Source: Thermohalobaculum xanthum (GTDB lineage Bacteria; Pseudomonadota; Alphaproteobacteria; Rhodobacterales; Rhodobacteraceae). From it: 64,000 bases of DNA. The notes under the pieces are model-generated. The model was not told the origin of the DNA. It was given only the letters and a program-made list of their open reading frames with translations, and did not search any database. Shown here piece by piece: positions 53,562 to 62,012 of the stretch. Position 1 is the first letter of the stretch. The number at the start of each line of letters is the position of its first letter. Location of the stretch: assembly GCF_016623495.1 (NCBI RefSeq), contig NZ_JAEHHL010000001.1, positions 186,001 to 250,000 on the forward strand. Reading direction: 5' to 3'. The position numbers and the translations under genes are program-made.

Positions 53562-55099
53562 TGTCGAACCTTCTCTCCATGATCACCTTCGTGCCCCTCG
53601 GCGGGGCACTGGCGCTCGTGCTCCTGCTGCGTGGCGACGACGCGGCGACGGCGCTGAACGCCAAGCGCCTTGCGCTCTTCGTGACGCTGTTCACCTTCGC
53701 GCTCTCGCTCGGTGTGCTGAGCGGGTTCGACCCGTCGGCGCCCGGTTTCCAGTTCGTCGAGGAAGGGGCGTGGATCGCGGGCCTGACCTACAAGATGGGC
53801 GTGGACGGGCTGAGCCTGCCCTTCGTGATGCTGACCACCTTCTTCTTCCCGCTGACGATCCTCGCCTCGTGGCAGGTCGAGCACCGGGTCAAGGAGTACA
53901 TGGTGGCGTTCCTCGTGCTCGAGTCGCTGATCATCGGCGTCTTCACCTCGCTCGACCTCGTGCTCTTCTACCTGTTCTTCGAGGGCGGCCTGATCCCGAT
54001 GTTCCTGATCATCGGGATCTGGGGTGGAAAGGAGCGGATCTACGCGGCGTTCAAGTTCTTCCTGTACACGCTGCTCGGCTCGCTCCTGATGCTCGTCGCG
54101 ATGATCTACATGTACTTCGACGCGCAGACGACCGACATCACCCGCCTGCTGGCGCACCAGTTCGACTTCGGCACGATCGAACTCATGGGCTGGCAGATCG
54201 TCGGTGGCGCGCAAACGCTGATGTGGCTCGCCTTCTTCGCGTCCTTCGCGGTCAAGATGCCGATGTGGCCGGTGCATACCTGGCTTCCCGACGCCCACGT
54301 GCAGGCGCCGACGGCGGGCTCGGTCATTCTGGCGGCGATCCTGCTGAAGATGGGCGGCTACGGCTTCCTGAGATTCAGCCTGCCGATGTTCCCGGTCGCA
54401 TCCGAGATCATGCAGGACTTCGTCTTCGTCCTCAGCGTCATCGCGATCATCTACACCTCGCTGGTCGCGCTGATGCAGGACGATATAAAGAAGCTGATCG
54501 CATACTCGTCGGTCGCGCATATGGGCTTCGTGACCATGGGCATTTTCGCCGCGAACCAGCAGGGTATCGACGGCGCAATGTTCCAGATGATCAGCCACGG
54601 CTTCATCTCGGGCGCGTTGTTCCTTTGCGTCGGCGTGATCTATGACCGGATGCATACGCGCGAGATCGCGGCCTATGGCGGGCTCGCCAACCGGATGCCG
54701 ATCTACGCCACGGTGATGATGCTGTTTACCATGGGCAATGTCGGCTTGCCTGGCACGTCGGGCTTCGTGGGCGAGTTCCTGACGATGGCGGGAACCTTCC
54801 AGGTCTCGACCTGGGCGGCATTCGGCGCGGCGACCGGCGTGATCCTGTCCGCGGCTTATGCGCTCTGGCTCTACCGGCGTGTCGTGTTCGGCGACCTGAT
54901 CAAGCAGAGCCTGCAGACCATCAGCGACATGGACCGTCGCGAGACCATTGTGCTTGCGCCGCTGGTGTTCTTCACGATCCTGCTTGGCGTCTATCCGTCG
55001 CTCGCAATCGATCTTTTTTCGCCGGCCGTCGAGTCGCTGCTCGAGGGCGTTCGCACCGCCCAGTCGGCGGCCGACGCGATCCAGCTTGCCCTGAAGTGA
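53561..55099 (+). CDS. nuoM: NADH-quinone oxidoreductase subunit M
   Basis: Antiporter-like pump subunit ND4, 512 residues, about 14 helices. [22 protein letters not shown] carries the helix 5 glutamate and [19 protein letters not shown] the helix 7 lysine. The start overlaps the nuoL stop (TGATG). Confidence 0.98.
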   Translation: MSNLLSMITFVPLGGALALVLLLRGDDAATALNAKRLALFVTLFTFALSLGVLSGFDPSAPGFQFVEEGAWIAGLTYKMGVDGLSLPFVMLTTFFFPLTILASWQVEHRVKEYMVAFLVLESLIIGVFTSLDLVLFYLFFEGGLIPMFLIIGIWGGKERIYAAFKFFLYTLLGSLLMLVAMIYMYFDAQTTDITRLLAHQFDFGTIELMGWQIVGGAQTLMWLAFFASFAVKMPMWPVHTWLPDAHVQAPTAGSVILAAILLKMGGYGFLRFSLPMFPVASEIMQDFVFVLSVIAIIYTSLVALMQDDIKKLIAYSSVAHMGFVTMGIFAANQQGIDGAMFQMISHGFISGALFLCVGVIYDRMHTREIAAYGGLANRMPIYATVMMLFTMGNVGLPGTSGFVGEFLTMAGTFQVSTWAAFGAATGVILSAAYALWLYRRVVFGDLIKQSLQTISDMDRRETIVLAPLVFFTILLGVYPSLAIDLFSPAVESLLEGVRTAQSAADAIQLALK

Positions 55100-55109
55100 C
55101 CGGGAGACC

Positions 55110-56561
55110 ATGACGATGAATTCCGATTTCGCGTTGGTCGTGCCCGAGATCCTGATGGCTGCGGGCGCCATGCTTCTTCTGATGGTCGGCGCCTATGGCG
55201 GGGAGGAGCGGCAGAGGAACCTGATCACCTGGGCCTCGGCCGGGCTCATGGCGCTGGTAGCGGCGATCGTGGCGACGCGTGGCGGTGCCGAGGCGACCGC
55301 CTTTGGCGGCGCCTTCGTCGATGACGGCTTCGCGCGCTTCACCAAGGTCCTGATCCTGACGAGTTCGGCACTGATGCTCGTCATCGGGAAGGAATACCTC
55401 GAGCGGCGCGGGATCCTGCGCTTCGAGTACCCGATCCTGATCGTCCTCGCGACGCTCGGCATGATGATGATGGTGTCGTCGGGCGGGCTGATCGCGCTCT
55501 ACATGGGGCTCGAGCTTCAGTCGCTCTCGCTCTATGTCGTCGCGGCCTTCAACCGTGACAGCGCCCGCTCGACCGAGGCCGGACTGAAGTATTTCGTCCT
55601 CGGCGCGCTCTCATCGGGCATGCTGCTCTACGGCGCCTCGCTGGTCTATGGCTACTCGGGCTCGACGAGTTTCTCGGCAATCGCGGAAGTCATCGCCGAT
55701 GATGGTGTCTCGCTCGGTTTGACTTTCGGGCTCGTGTTCATCTGCGCCGGGCTTGCGTTCAAGATCTCGGCGGTGCCGTTCCACATGTGGACGCCGGACG
55801 TCTACGAAGGCGCCCCGACCCCGGTGACCGCGTTCTTCGCCACGGCCCCCAAGGTCGCGGCCGGTGCGCTGTTCGCGCGTGCGCTTTATGACGGGTTTGG
55901 CAACGCCGTGGCGGACTGGCAGCAGATCCTGGTGTTCATCTCGATTGCGTCGATGTTCCTAGGCTCGATCGCGGCGATCGGCCAGAGCAATCTCAAGCGA
56001 CTGCTCGCCTACTCGTCGATCGGACACATGGGATTCGCGCTGGTGGGCCTTGCGGCCGGCACACAGGCCGGAGCGGAGTCGCTGCTGACCTACCTGGTGA
56101 TCTACGTGATCATGAACATCGGCACCTTTGCCTTCATCCTGTCGATGGAGCGCGACGGCAAGCCGGTGGTGCAGATCTCGGACCTTGCCGGGCTTGCCGA
56201 GACGCGGCCTGCCCAGGCGCTCGCGCTTGGCGTCCTGATGTTCTCGCTGGCTGGAATCCCGCCGATGGTCGGCTTCTTCGCCAAGTTCTTCGTGTTCAAG
56301 GCGGCCGTCGATGCGGGCCTCGCGCCCCTTGCGGTCGCGGGCGCCGTCGCTTCGGTCATCGGTGCGTATTATTACCTCAACATCGTGCGCGTGATGTATC
56401 TCTCGCAGGCAGAGCGGCCTCTCGAAATCCGGACCAACCTGATCGGTCAGGGCGCTCTGGGCCTCTCGGCCCTGGTGATGGCCGCCGGGTGGCTGCCGAT
56501 CTTCGATGGCTTCGGTCTTCCGGAGATGGCCGCGGCCGCGGCCCAGTCGCTGCTTCGCTGA
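55110..56561 (+). CDS. nuoN: NADH-quinone oxidoreductase subunit N
   Basis: Antiporter-like pump subunit ND2, 483 residues, about 14 helices. Conserved ALYMGLELQSLSLYVVAAF and FKISAVPFHMWTPDVYEGAPTPVTAF are present. The ATG at 55110 was kept; an ATG two codons later has better spacing to GGGAG. Last structural gene of the complex; birA follows after 23 bp. Confidence 0.97.
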   Translation: MTMNSDFALVVPEILMAAGAMLLLMVGAYGGEERQRNLITWASAGLMALVAAIVATRGGAEATAFGGAFVDDGFARFTKVLILTSSALMLVIGKEYLERRGILRFEYPILIVLATLGMMMMVSSGGLIALYMGLELQSLSLYVVAAFNRDSARSTEAGLKYFVLGALSSGMLLYGASLVYGYSGSTSFSAIAEVIADDGVSLGLTFGLVFICAGLAFKISAVPFHMWTPDVYEGAPTPVTAFFATAPKVAAGALFARALYDGFGNAVADWQQILVFISIASMFLGSIAAIGQSNLKRLLAYSSIGHMGFALVGLAAGTQAGAESLLTYLVIYVIMNIGTFAFILSMERDGKPVVQISDLAGLAETRPAQALALGVLMFSLAGIPPMVGFFAKFFVFKAAVDAGLAPLAVAGAVASVIGAYYYLNIVRVMYLSQAERPLEIRTNLIGQGALGLSALVMAAGWLPIFDGFGLPEMAAAAAQSLLR

Positions 56562-56584
56562 TCGACGGGGCGGAGCGATGCGGG

Positions 56585-57328
56585 GTGAATAGCTGGCCCG
56601 AGGGCGTCGAGAGGGTCGTTCTCGCGGAGATCGACTCGACCAACGCGGAAGCCCAGCGCCGCGCGGCATCGGTCTTCGCCCCCACATGGATCGCGGCGCG
56701 CCGCCAGATCGCGGGGCGGGGACGGAGCGGCCGGGCCTGGGCCTCGCCCGAGGGAAACCTCGCCGCTACGCTTTTGCTGCGCCGTGACGAGCCGCCGGCC
56801 GCCAAGGCCCGTCTGTCGTTCCATGCCGCACTGGCGGTTGCCGACGTGATCGCGGCCCATGCGCCAGGCAAGCAGGTCACCCTGAAGTGGCCGAATGACG
56901 TCCTGCTGGATGATGCCAAGGTCTCGGGCATCCTGCTCGAGAGCTTTTCGACGCGTGCCCCTGCGGCGAACATCGCAATCGGGATAGGCATCAACCTGGC
57001 GCATTTTCCCCCGGCCACTGAAACCCGATGGCCCGCGACCTCGGTCGCGGCGACCACGGGCGTTGCGCCAGACCCTGAGGATGTGCTCGCGCATCTTGCC
57101 ACTCGGATGGCGTTCTGGCTTGCCGAGGATACCGAGCGCGGCTTCGAGCCGATCCGCGCAGCCTGGCTTGCACGGGCCGCGCATCTCGGGCGCAGGATCG
57201 AGGCCCGCCTTCCCGACAGGACCCTGGGCGGGATATTCGAGGATGTGAGCCCCGATGGCGCACTGGTGCTGAGAACGGGGGCGGGTCGCGAGGTGATCTC
57301 GGCTGCCGATGTCCATCTTCCCGACTGA
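56585..57328 (+). CDS. birA: Biotin-[acetyl-CoA-carboxylase] ligase (monofunctional)
   Basis: Attaches biotin to carboxylase carrier protein. 247 residues: catalytic domain with GRGRSGRAWASPEGNL (biotinyl-AMP loop) and KWPNDVLL, followed by the C-terminal SH3-like domain. The N-terminal helix-turn-helix of the E. coli repressor form is missing, so it does not regulate biotin genes. The start is GTG at 56585; the ATG just upstream (56578) is out of frame and stops after four codons. It sits behind nuoN as in Rhodobacterales. Confidence 0.95.
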   Translation: MNSWPEGVERVVLAEIDSTNAEAQRRAASVFAPTWIAARRQIAGRGRSGRAWASPEGNLAATLLLRRDEPPAAKARLSFHAALAVADVIAAHAPGKQVTLKWPNDVLLDDAKVSGILLESFSTRAPAANIAIGIGINLAHFPPATETRWPATSVAATTGVAPDPEDVLAHLATRMAFWLAEDTERGFEPIRAAWLARAAHLGRRIEARLPDRTLGGIFEDVSPDGALVLRTGAGREVISAADVHLPD

Positions 57329-57346
57329 GCGCGAAAGGAGAGCGAG

Positions 57347-58132
57347 ATGCTGCTCGCGATCGACGTAGGCAACACCAATACAGTCTTCGCGCTCTTCCGG
57401 GACGGCGTGAGTGTCGGCGAGTGGCGCTGCAACACCGAGAGCGTTCGCACCGCCGACCAGTACTTCGTCTGGCTCAAGCAACTGATGGAGCATGGCGGGC
57501 ACGCGATGACCGACATCGATGATGTCGTGATCTCCAACGTCGCGCCCGCCACGCTGTTCAATCTTCGGGTGCTGTGCGACAGGTACTTCAACTGCCGCCC
57601 CCTCGTGGTCGGCAAACCGGGATGCCGGCTCCCGGTCGATGTTCGCGTCGACAATCCGCACGAGGTCGGCGCCGATCGCCTGGTGAACACGGTCTCCGCA
57701 TTCCAGCTTTACGGTCCGGATCTGATCGTTGTGGATTTCGGAACCGCGACTACATTTGACGTTGTGGCTCATGATGGCGCCTATGTTGGCGGCGTCATTG
57801 CCCCTGGCGTGAATCTCTCTCTCGACGCGCTGCACACCGCCGCGGCCCATCTTCCGCGGGTCGACGTGACGCAGCCGCAGACGGTGCTGGGCCGGAATAC
57901 GGTCGCGTGCATGCAGTCGGGCATCTTCTGGGGATACGTCGGGCTGATCGAAGGAATATGCGCGAGGCTCGCCGCGGAACGCGAGCGCAAGATGAGGGTG
58001 ATCGCGACCGGAGGGCTCTCGCCCCTCTTTGCCCGCGGCACCGATGTGATCGAGGCGGTGGATCAGGACCTGACCGTGCGCGGGCTGGTGCTGATCCACA
58101 ACTACAACAAGACAGGCAAGCTGAACGGATGA
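57347..58132 (+). CDS. coaX: Type III pantothenate kinase
   Basis: First step of coenzyme A synthesis; 261 residues. The ASKHA-fold phosphate loop is IDVGNTNT (5-12), and DFGTATTFDVV and GGVIAPGVNLS are family blocks. Requires a monovalent cation and resists feedback by CoA (family knowledge). GAAAGGAGAG precedes the ATG at 57347. Its stop overlaps the rnj start by 4 bp (ATGA). Confidence 0.96.
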   Translation: MLLAIDVGNTNTVFALFRDGVSVGEWRCNTESVRTADQYFVWLKQLMEHGGHAMTDIDDVVISNVAPATLFNLRVLCDRYFNCRPLVVGKPGCRLPVDVRVDNPHEVGADRLVNTVSAFQLYGPDLIVVDFGTATTFDVVAHDGAYVGGVIAPGVNLSLDALHTAAAHLPRVDVTQPQTVLGRNTVACMQSGIFWGYVGLIEGICARLAAERERKMRVIATGGLSPLFARGTDVIEAVDQDLTVRGLVLIHNYNKTGKLNG

Positions 58133-59814
58133 AAGATATTTCTGCTGGCCCGCTCGTCTACGTCGCGCTTGGCGGCGCGGGCGAGATCGGGATGAATTGC
58201 TACATGTACGGGGTGGGCGAGGGCAGCGCACGGCGCTGGATCATCGTCGATCTGGGCATCGGGTTCGGTGACATGGAAACCGCGCCGGGCGTAGAACTGG
58301 TGCTGCCCGACATCACCTTCGCGGTCGAGGAGCGATCACGCATCGACGCGATCTTTCTCACTCATGGCCACGAGGATCATATCGGCGCGCTGCCGCATCT
58401 GTGGCCCAAGCTCAAGGTGCCGGTCTACGCGCGGCCCTTCACGGCCGAGCTGGCGCGCCGGAAGCTGGCCGACCTCGGCCTCGACCCTTCCATCGTGCGC
58501 GAGGTCGAGCTTGGCGAGCACACCGAGGCGGGACCGTTCTCGGTCGAGTATCTGAATGTCACGCACTCGATACCCGAGGCATCGATGCTGGCGATCCGAA
58601 CCTCGGCCGGGCTTGCGGTTCACTCGGGGGATTTCAAGCTCGACCCCGCACCGCAGATCGGCGAGCCGATGGACATGGCGCAGTTCGAAGCCCTTGGCGA
58701 CGAGGGCGTCCAGGCGCTCGCCTGCGACTCGACGAACGTGTTTCTCGATGGGCAGGCCGGGTCGGAAGGCGACATCATCGGTAATCTCACGCGCCTCATC
58801 AGCGAGGCACCCCGAGCCGTTGCCGCGACGTCCTTCGCCTCGAACGTGGCGCGTCTTCGCACGCTGGCCGAGGCCGCGTCGGAAGCGGGCCGTTCGATCG
58901 TGATCGTGGGCCGCGCGATGCGCCGGATGATCGAGGTGGCGGTGCAGACCGGCCAGATCGACAATTTCCCCAAGGTGGTTCCGGACGAGGACGCGTCGTC
59001 GATCCCGCCCGAGAACGTGTTCTACCTCGTCACCGGCAGCCAGGGAGAGGGGCGGGCGGCGCTCGCGCGGATCGCGGCCGGAAACCATCCGACGGTGTCG
59101 CTGTCGGCCGGCGATCTTGTGCTGTTCTCCTCGAAGACGATCCCCGGAAACGAGGGCGGTATCTATCGCCTTTACAATCGCCTCTCCGAGCAGGGGATCA
59201 AGGTGATCGATGGTGACATGGAGCGGATCCATGTCTCGGGCCATGCCCGGCGAGGCGACCTCGAACGCATCTATGCCGCGCTCAAGCCGCGCGTCGCGGT
59301 CCCGATCCACGGCGAGCATCGGCATCTGGTCGAGCATGCGGCCTCGGCACCGGGCTGGGGTGCCGCGCATGCGATCGTCGCTCCCAACGGCTCGGTCGCC
59401 CGGCTCGACGGAAATGCCCCGGGAATCGTCGAGGAAGTCGAGACCGGACGCGTCTATCTCGATGGCACCGCGCATGTCGGGGCCTATGACGGGGTAATCC
59501 GCGAACGGCTGAAGATGGCGCGGCTTGGCGTCGTCATCGTCTCGCTGGTGACCGACGAGGAAGGCGAGCTGATCGCGGATCCCGAGATCCGTTGCCACGG
59601 CGCTCCGAAGGATGGACCGGGCTGGTCAGCGCCGCTTGCCGAGATGATCGCTCACGAAGTCGACACCGCGATGGAAAGTGCGCCGCGCAAGGCCAAGCGC
59701 ACCGACAACGGGATCGAGGAGATCGTCATGCGGGCGGTCCGCAGGGTGACCAATCGCTTCTGGGGCAAGAAGCCGATGGTGAGCCTGATCATCCACCGTC
59801 TCGAGGAGGGGTGA
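58129..59814 (+). CDS. rnj: Ribonuclease J
   Basis: Metallo-beta-lactamase/beta-CASP ribonuclease with 5'-exonuclease and endonuclease activity, 561 residues. The zinc motif H79-G-H81-E-D83-H84 is intact, as is the downstream NVTHSIPEASMLAI region; beta-CASP motifs follow (VTGSQGEGRAAL, HVSGHARRGDL). In alphaproteobacteria RNase J acts in rRNA maturation and mRNA decay. The ATG at 58129 overlaps the coaX stop. Confidence 0.97.
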   Translation: MKDISAGPLVYVALGGAGEIGMNCYMYGVGEGSARRWIIVDLGIGFGDMETAPGVELVLPDITFAVEERSRIDAIFLTHGHEDHIGALPHLWPKLKVPVYARPFTAELARRKLADLGLDPSIVREVELGEHTEAGPFSVEYLNVTHSIPEASMLAIRTSAGLAVHSGDFKLDPAPQIGEPMDMAQFEALGDEGVQALACDSTNVFLDGQAGSEGDIIGNLTRLISEAPRAVAATSFASNVARLRTLAEAASEAGRSIVIVGRAMRRMIEVAVQTGQIDNFPKVVPDEDASSIPPENVFYLVTGSQGEGRAALARIAAGNHPTVSLSAGDLVLFSSKTIPGNEGGIYRLYNRLSEQGIKVIDGDMERIHVSGHARRGDLERIYAALKPRVAVPIHGEHRHLVEHAASAPGWGAAHAIVAPNGSVARLDGNAPGIVEEVETGRVYLDGTAHVGAYDGVIRERLKMARLGVVIVSLVTDEEGELIADPEIRCHGAPKDGPGWSAPLAEMIAHEVDTAMESAPRKAKRTDNGIEEIVMRAVRRVTNRFWGKKPMVSLIIHRLEEG

Positions 59815-59823
59815 CGCGAAGGG

Positions 59824-59847
59824 CGCCCGCGCATGGCCGCGCGGGCG
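59824..59847 (+). terminator. GC-rich hairpin after rnj
   Basis: CGCCCGCGC (59824-59832) pairs with GCGCGGGCG (59839-59847), a perfect 9-bp stem 9 nt past the rnj stop. No T-run follows, so it may be a stabilising 3' structure or an inefficient terminator. Confidence 0.4.
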
Positions 59848-59969
59848 ACGCAGCCGCGTCACGCGGCAAGAAACGGGGTGCCCATGCGCCCGTCGTTGAC
59901 GGGCTCGCCGGCTCCGTGCTGTGATTGCCGCGAGGCGTTGACAAGCGGCGGCGAGAGAAAGGGATCGAG

Positions 59970-60140
59970 ATGCGATCTGTGATGCTGACGGTCTTGCAGG
60001 TCTCCGTACTGGCGCTTGCATTCACGGTTTCGGGCTGCAACCTGACGTTCGAGCCCGTCAACCTGAATGCGGCCGAACGGCCCAGCGCCTGGGCCGACAA
60101 TTACCGTGGCGGCCGCGTGTCTCCGCCGGCAGGCCGCTGA
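59970..60140 (+). CDS. Small putative lipoprotein (56 aa)
   Basis: A 56-residue exported peptide with a signal and lipobox VSGC (20-23) leaving a mature part of about 34 residues ending in a basic, proline-containing tail. No family known. AAAGGGA precedes the ATG at 59970 by about 6 nt, which supports translation. It lies 155 bp after rnj and converges on rhlE. Entericidin-like or envelope roles are possible but not shown. Confidence 0.6.
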   Translation: MRSVMLTVLQVSVLALAFTVSGCNLTFEPVNLNAAERPSAWADNYRGGRVSPPAGR

Positions 60141-60215
60141 TCCTCGAGGCGTTCTTGCTCGCGGGCCTTCGGTAACCCCATTTCGAGGGCCGCACGGGCA
60201 CGCGTCATCTCCGGC

Positions 60216-60250
60216 GCAAAAGAGAAAGGCCTCGGCGTGGTGCCGAGGCC
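60216..60250 (-). terminator. Intrinsic terminator of rhlE
   Basis: GGCCTCGGC (60228-60236) pairs perfectly with GCCGAGGCC (60242-60250). Read on the minus strand the stem is followed by TTTCTCTTTTG, a good U-rich tail, 40 nt past the rhlE stop. Confidence 0.85.
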
Positions 60251-60290
60251 GATCCCGAGTTCCTGTGAAAGGCCGGATTCGGCCCTGGCG

Positions 60291-61790
60291 TCACGCGGCT
60301 TCGCTGTCGCTGTCCTCGTCCTGACCCTCGGTCTGCGACGACGCGCTCTTTCGCGTCGAGCGCACCGGAACCGGGCGCAACAGGAAGTCGGGCACATGAT
60401 CGCCTAGCCCGACCACGGGCTTGTCGTCGCGCTTTTCGCCACGGCGACGGTCACGCTCGGGCGCGCGTCGCGGCGTCGTATCCTCGCTGCTCGGGGCAGG
60501 GGCTTCCGACTTGTTCTGCTGCTTCTGCGCGGGCGCGTCCGCGTCGTCCCCGCGCCGCTTGCGGCTGTCGCCTCCGCGCCGCCGTCGATCACGACGTTCC
60601 TCGTCGATGGTCTCGGCGGCTTCCGGCTGCTCCGGTGCCACGACGCCTTCGGGCAGCTCCCGGCGCGGGACCTGCTTGCCGATCAGCTCCTCGATCTTGT
60701 CGAGATACTTCTGGTCGTAGGGCGAGCAGATGGCCAGTGCGATCCCCTCGCGCCCGGCGCGTCCGGTGCGGCCGATCCGGTGGACGTAGTCCTCGGCGTG
60801 CATCGGCAGATCGAAGTTGAACACGTGGCTGACATTCGGGATGTCGAGCCCGCGCGCCGCCACGTCCGACGCAACCAGGATCTTGATACCGCCATCGCGG
60901 AACGCGTTGAGGGTCGCGGTGCGCACCGACTGATCCAGGTCGCCGTGCAGCGCGCCACAGTTGTAACCGTACTTCTGCAGCGACTTGAACAGGATGCCAA
61001 CGTCGCGCTTGCGGTTGCAGAAGACGATCGCGTTTCGGAACTTGTCGCCCTCGCCGTCGATCATCGCGCGCAAAAGCGCCCGCTTCTCGGTGTCGGCCTT
61101 GTCGCGGCGCGAGGGCCGGAACATGCACACGCCCTGAGTGACGGTCTCGGCGGTGCTTGCCTGCCGCGCGACCTCGATCCGGATGGGGTTGTGGAGGAAC
61201 TGCTCGGTCAGCCGCGTGATCTCGGGCGGCATGGTCGCCGAGAAGAACAGCGTCTGACGGGTGAACGGCGTCAGGCTGAAGATGCGCTCGATATCGGGGA
61301 TGAAGCCCATGTCGAGCATCCGGTCGGCCTCGTCGACCACCATGACCTGGACGCCGGTGAGCATCAGCTTGCCGCGCTCGAAATGGTCGAGCAGGCGGCC
61401 CGGGGTCGCGATCAGAACGTCGACGCCGCGGTCGATCAGCTTGTCCTGATCCTTGAAGCTGACGCCGCCGATCAAGAGCGCCATCGTGAGCTTGTGATAC
61501 TTGCCGTAGATCTCGAAGTTCTCGGCGACCTGGGCCGCCAGTTCCCGCGTGGGGCAAAGGATCAGCGAGCGCGGCATCCGGGCCCGGGCACGGCCCTTGG
61601 CCAAGAGAGAGATCATCGGAAGCGTGAAGGACGCCGTTTTGCCCGTGCCGGTTTGCGCGATGCCAAGAACATCGCGGCCCTTCAGGGCCTCGGGAATGGC
61701 CTGCGCCTGGATGGGGGTCGGGGTTTCATACCCCGCTTCCTCGACCGCCTGGAGAACCTTGGGGTCGAGCTCGAGTTCTGAGAATTTCAT
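60291..61790 (-). CDS. rhlE: DEAD-box RNA helicase, RhlE type
   Basis: ATP-dependent RNA helicase of 499 residues. Motif I is AQTGTGKT (45-52), motif II DEAD (153-156), motif III SAT (about 186) and motif VI HRIGRTGRAG. Both RecA-like domains are complete; a disordered basic tail with many Arg/Asp/Glu repeats (from about 390) probably binds RNA or ribosomes. The ATG at 61790 has AAGGAG upstream. A leader of roughly 100 nt with a hairpin, as often seen for cold-induced helicases, precedes it. Confidence 0.94.
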   Translation of the reverse strand: MKFSELELDPKVLQAVEEAGYETPTPIQAQAIPEALKGRDVLGIAQTGTGKTASFTLPMISLLAKGRARARMPRSLILCPTRELAAQVAENFEIYGKYHKLTMALLIGGVSFKDQDKLIDRGVDVLIATPGRLLDHFERGKLMLTGVQVMVVDEADRMLDMGFIPDIERIFSLTPFTRQTLFFSATMPPEITRLTEQFLHNPIRIEVARQASTAETVTQGVCMFRPSRRDKADTEKRALLRAMIDGEGDKFRNAIVFCNRKRDVGILFKSLQKYGYNCGALHGDLDQSVRTATLNAFRDGGIKILVASDVAARGLDIPNVSHVFNFDLPMHAEDYVHRIGRTGRAGREGIALAICSPYDQKYLDKIEELIGKQVPRRELPEGVVAPEQPEAAETIDEERRDRRRRGGDSRKRRGDDADAPAQKQQNKSEAPAPSSEDTTPRRAPERDRRRGEKRDDKPVVGLGDHVPDFLLRPVPVRSTRKSASSQTEGQDEDSDSEAA

Positions 61791-61859
61791 AGGGCTCCTT
61801 GGATGCTGGCTTGTTCGCGATTGTGCGGCTTCAGGGTGGCCGCATCATCTCGCGGCCCC

Positions 61860-61924
61860 GGGCACCCGGATTGGTGCCCTGCATCTCGTGGCGCCTAGAT
61901 GGCGGATCGGGCGCGAAAAGTCAA
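61860..61924 (-). promoter_or_regulatory. Candidate rhlE promoter and leader hairpin
   Basis: On the minus strand TTGACT (61924-61919) and CATCTA (61901-61896) are 17 nt apart. Just downstream GGGCACC/GGTGCCC (61860-61866, 61873-61879) forms a 7-bp hairpin in the roughly 100-nt leader. The rest of the 222-bp spacer (61791-62012) shows no gene. Confidence 0.4.
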
Positions 61925-62012
61925 TGAAGCGGGGCGGAAACAGGCCCGATCGCGGCCGAAAGCCGCGAAATCCGTGCGAGTGTGCCACGTCAGTCCGGTT
62001 CGGCGAGACGGC

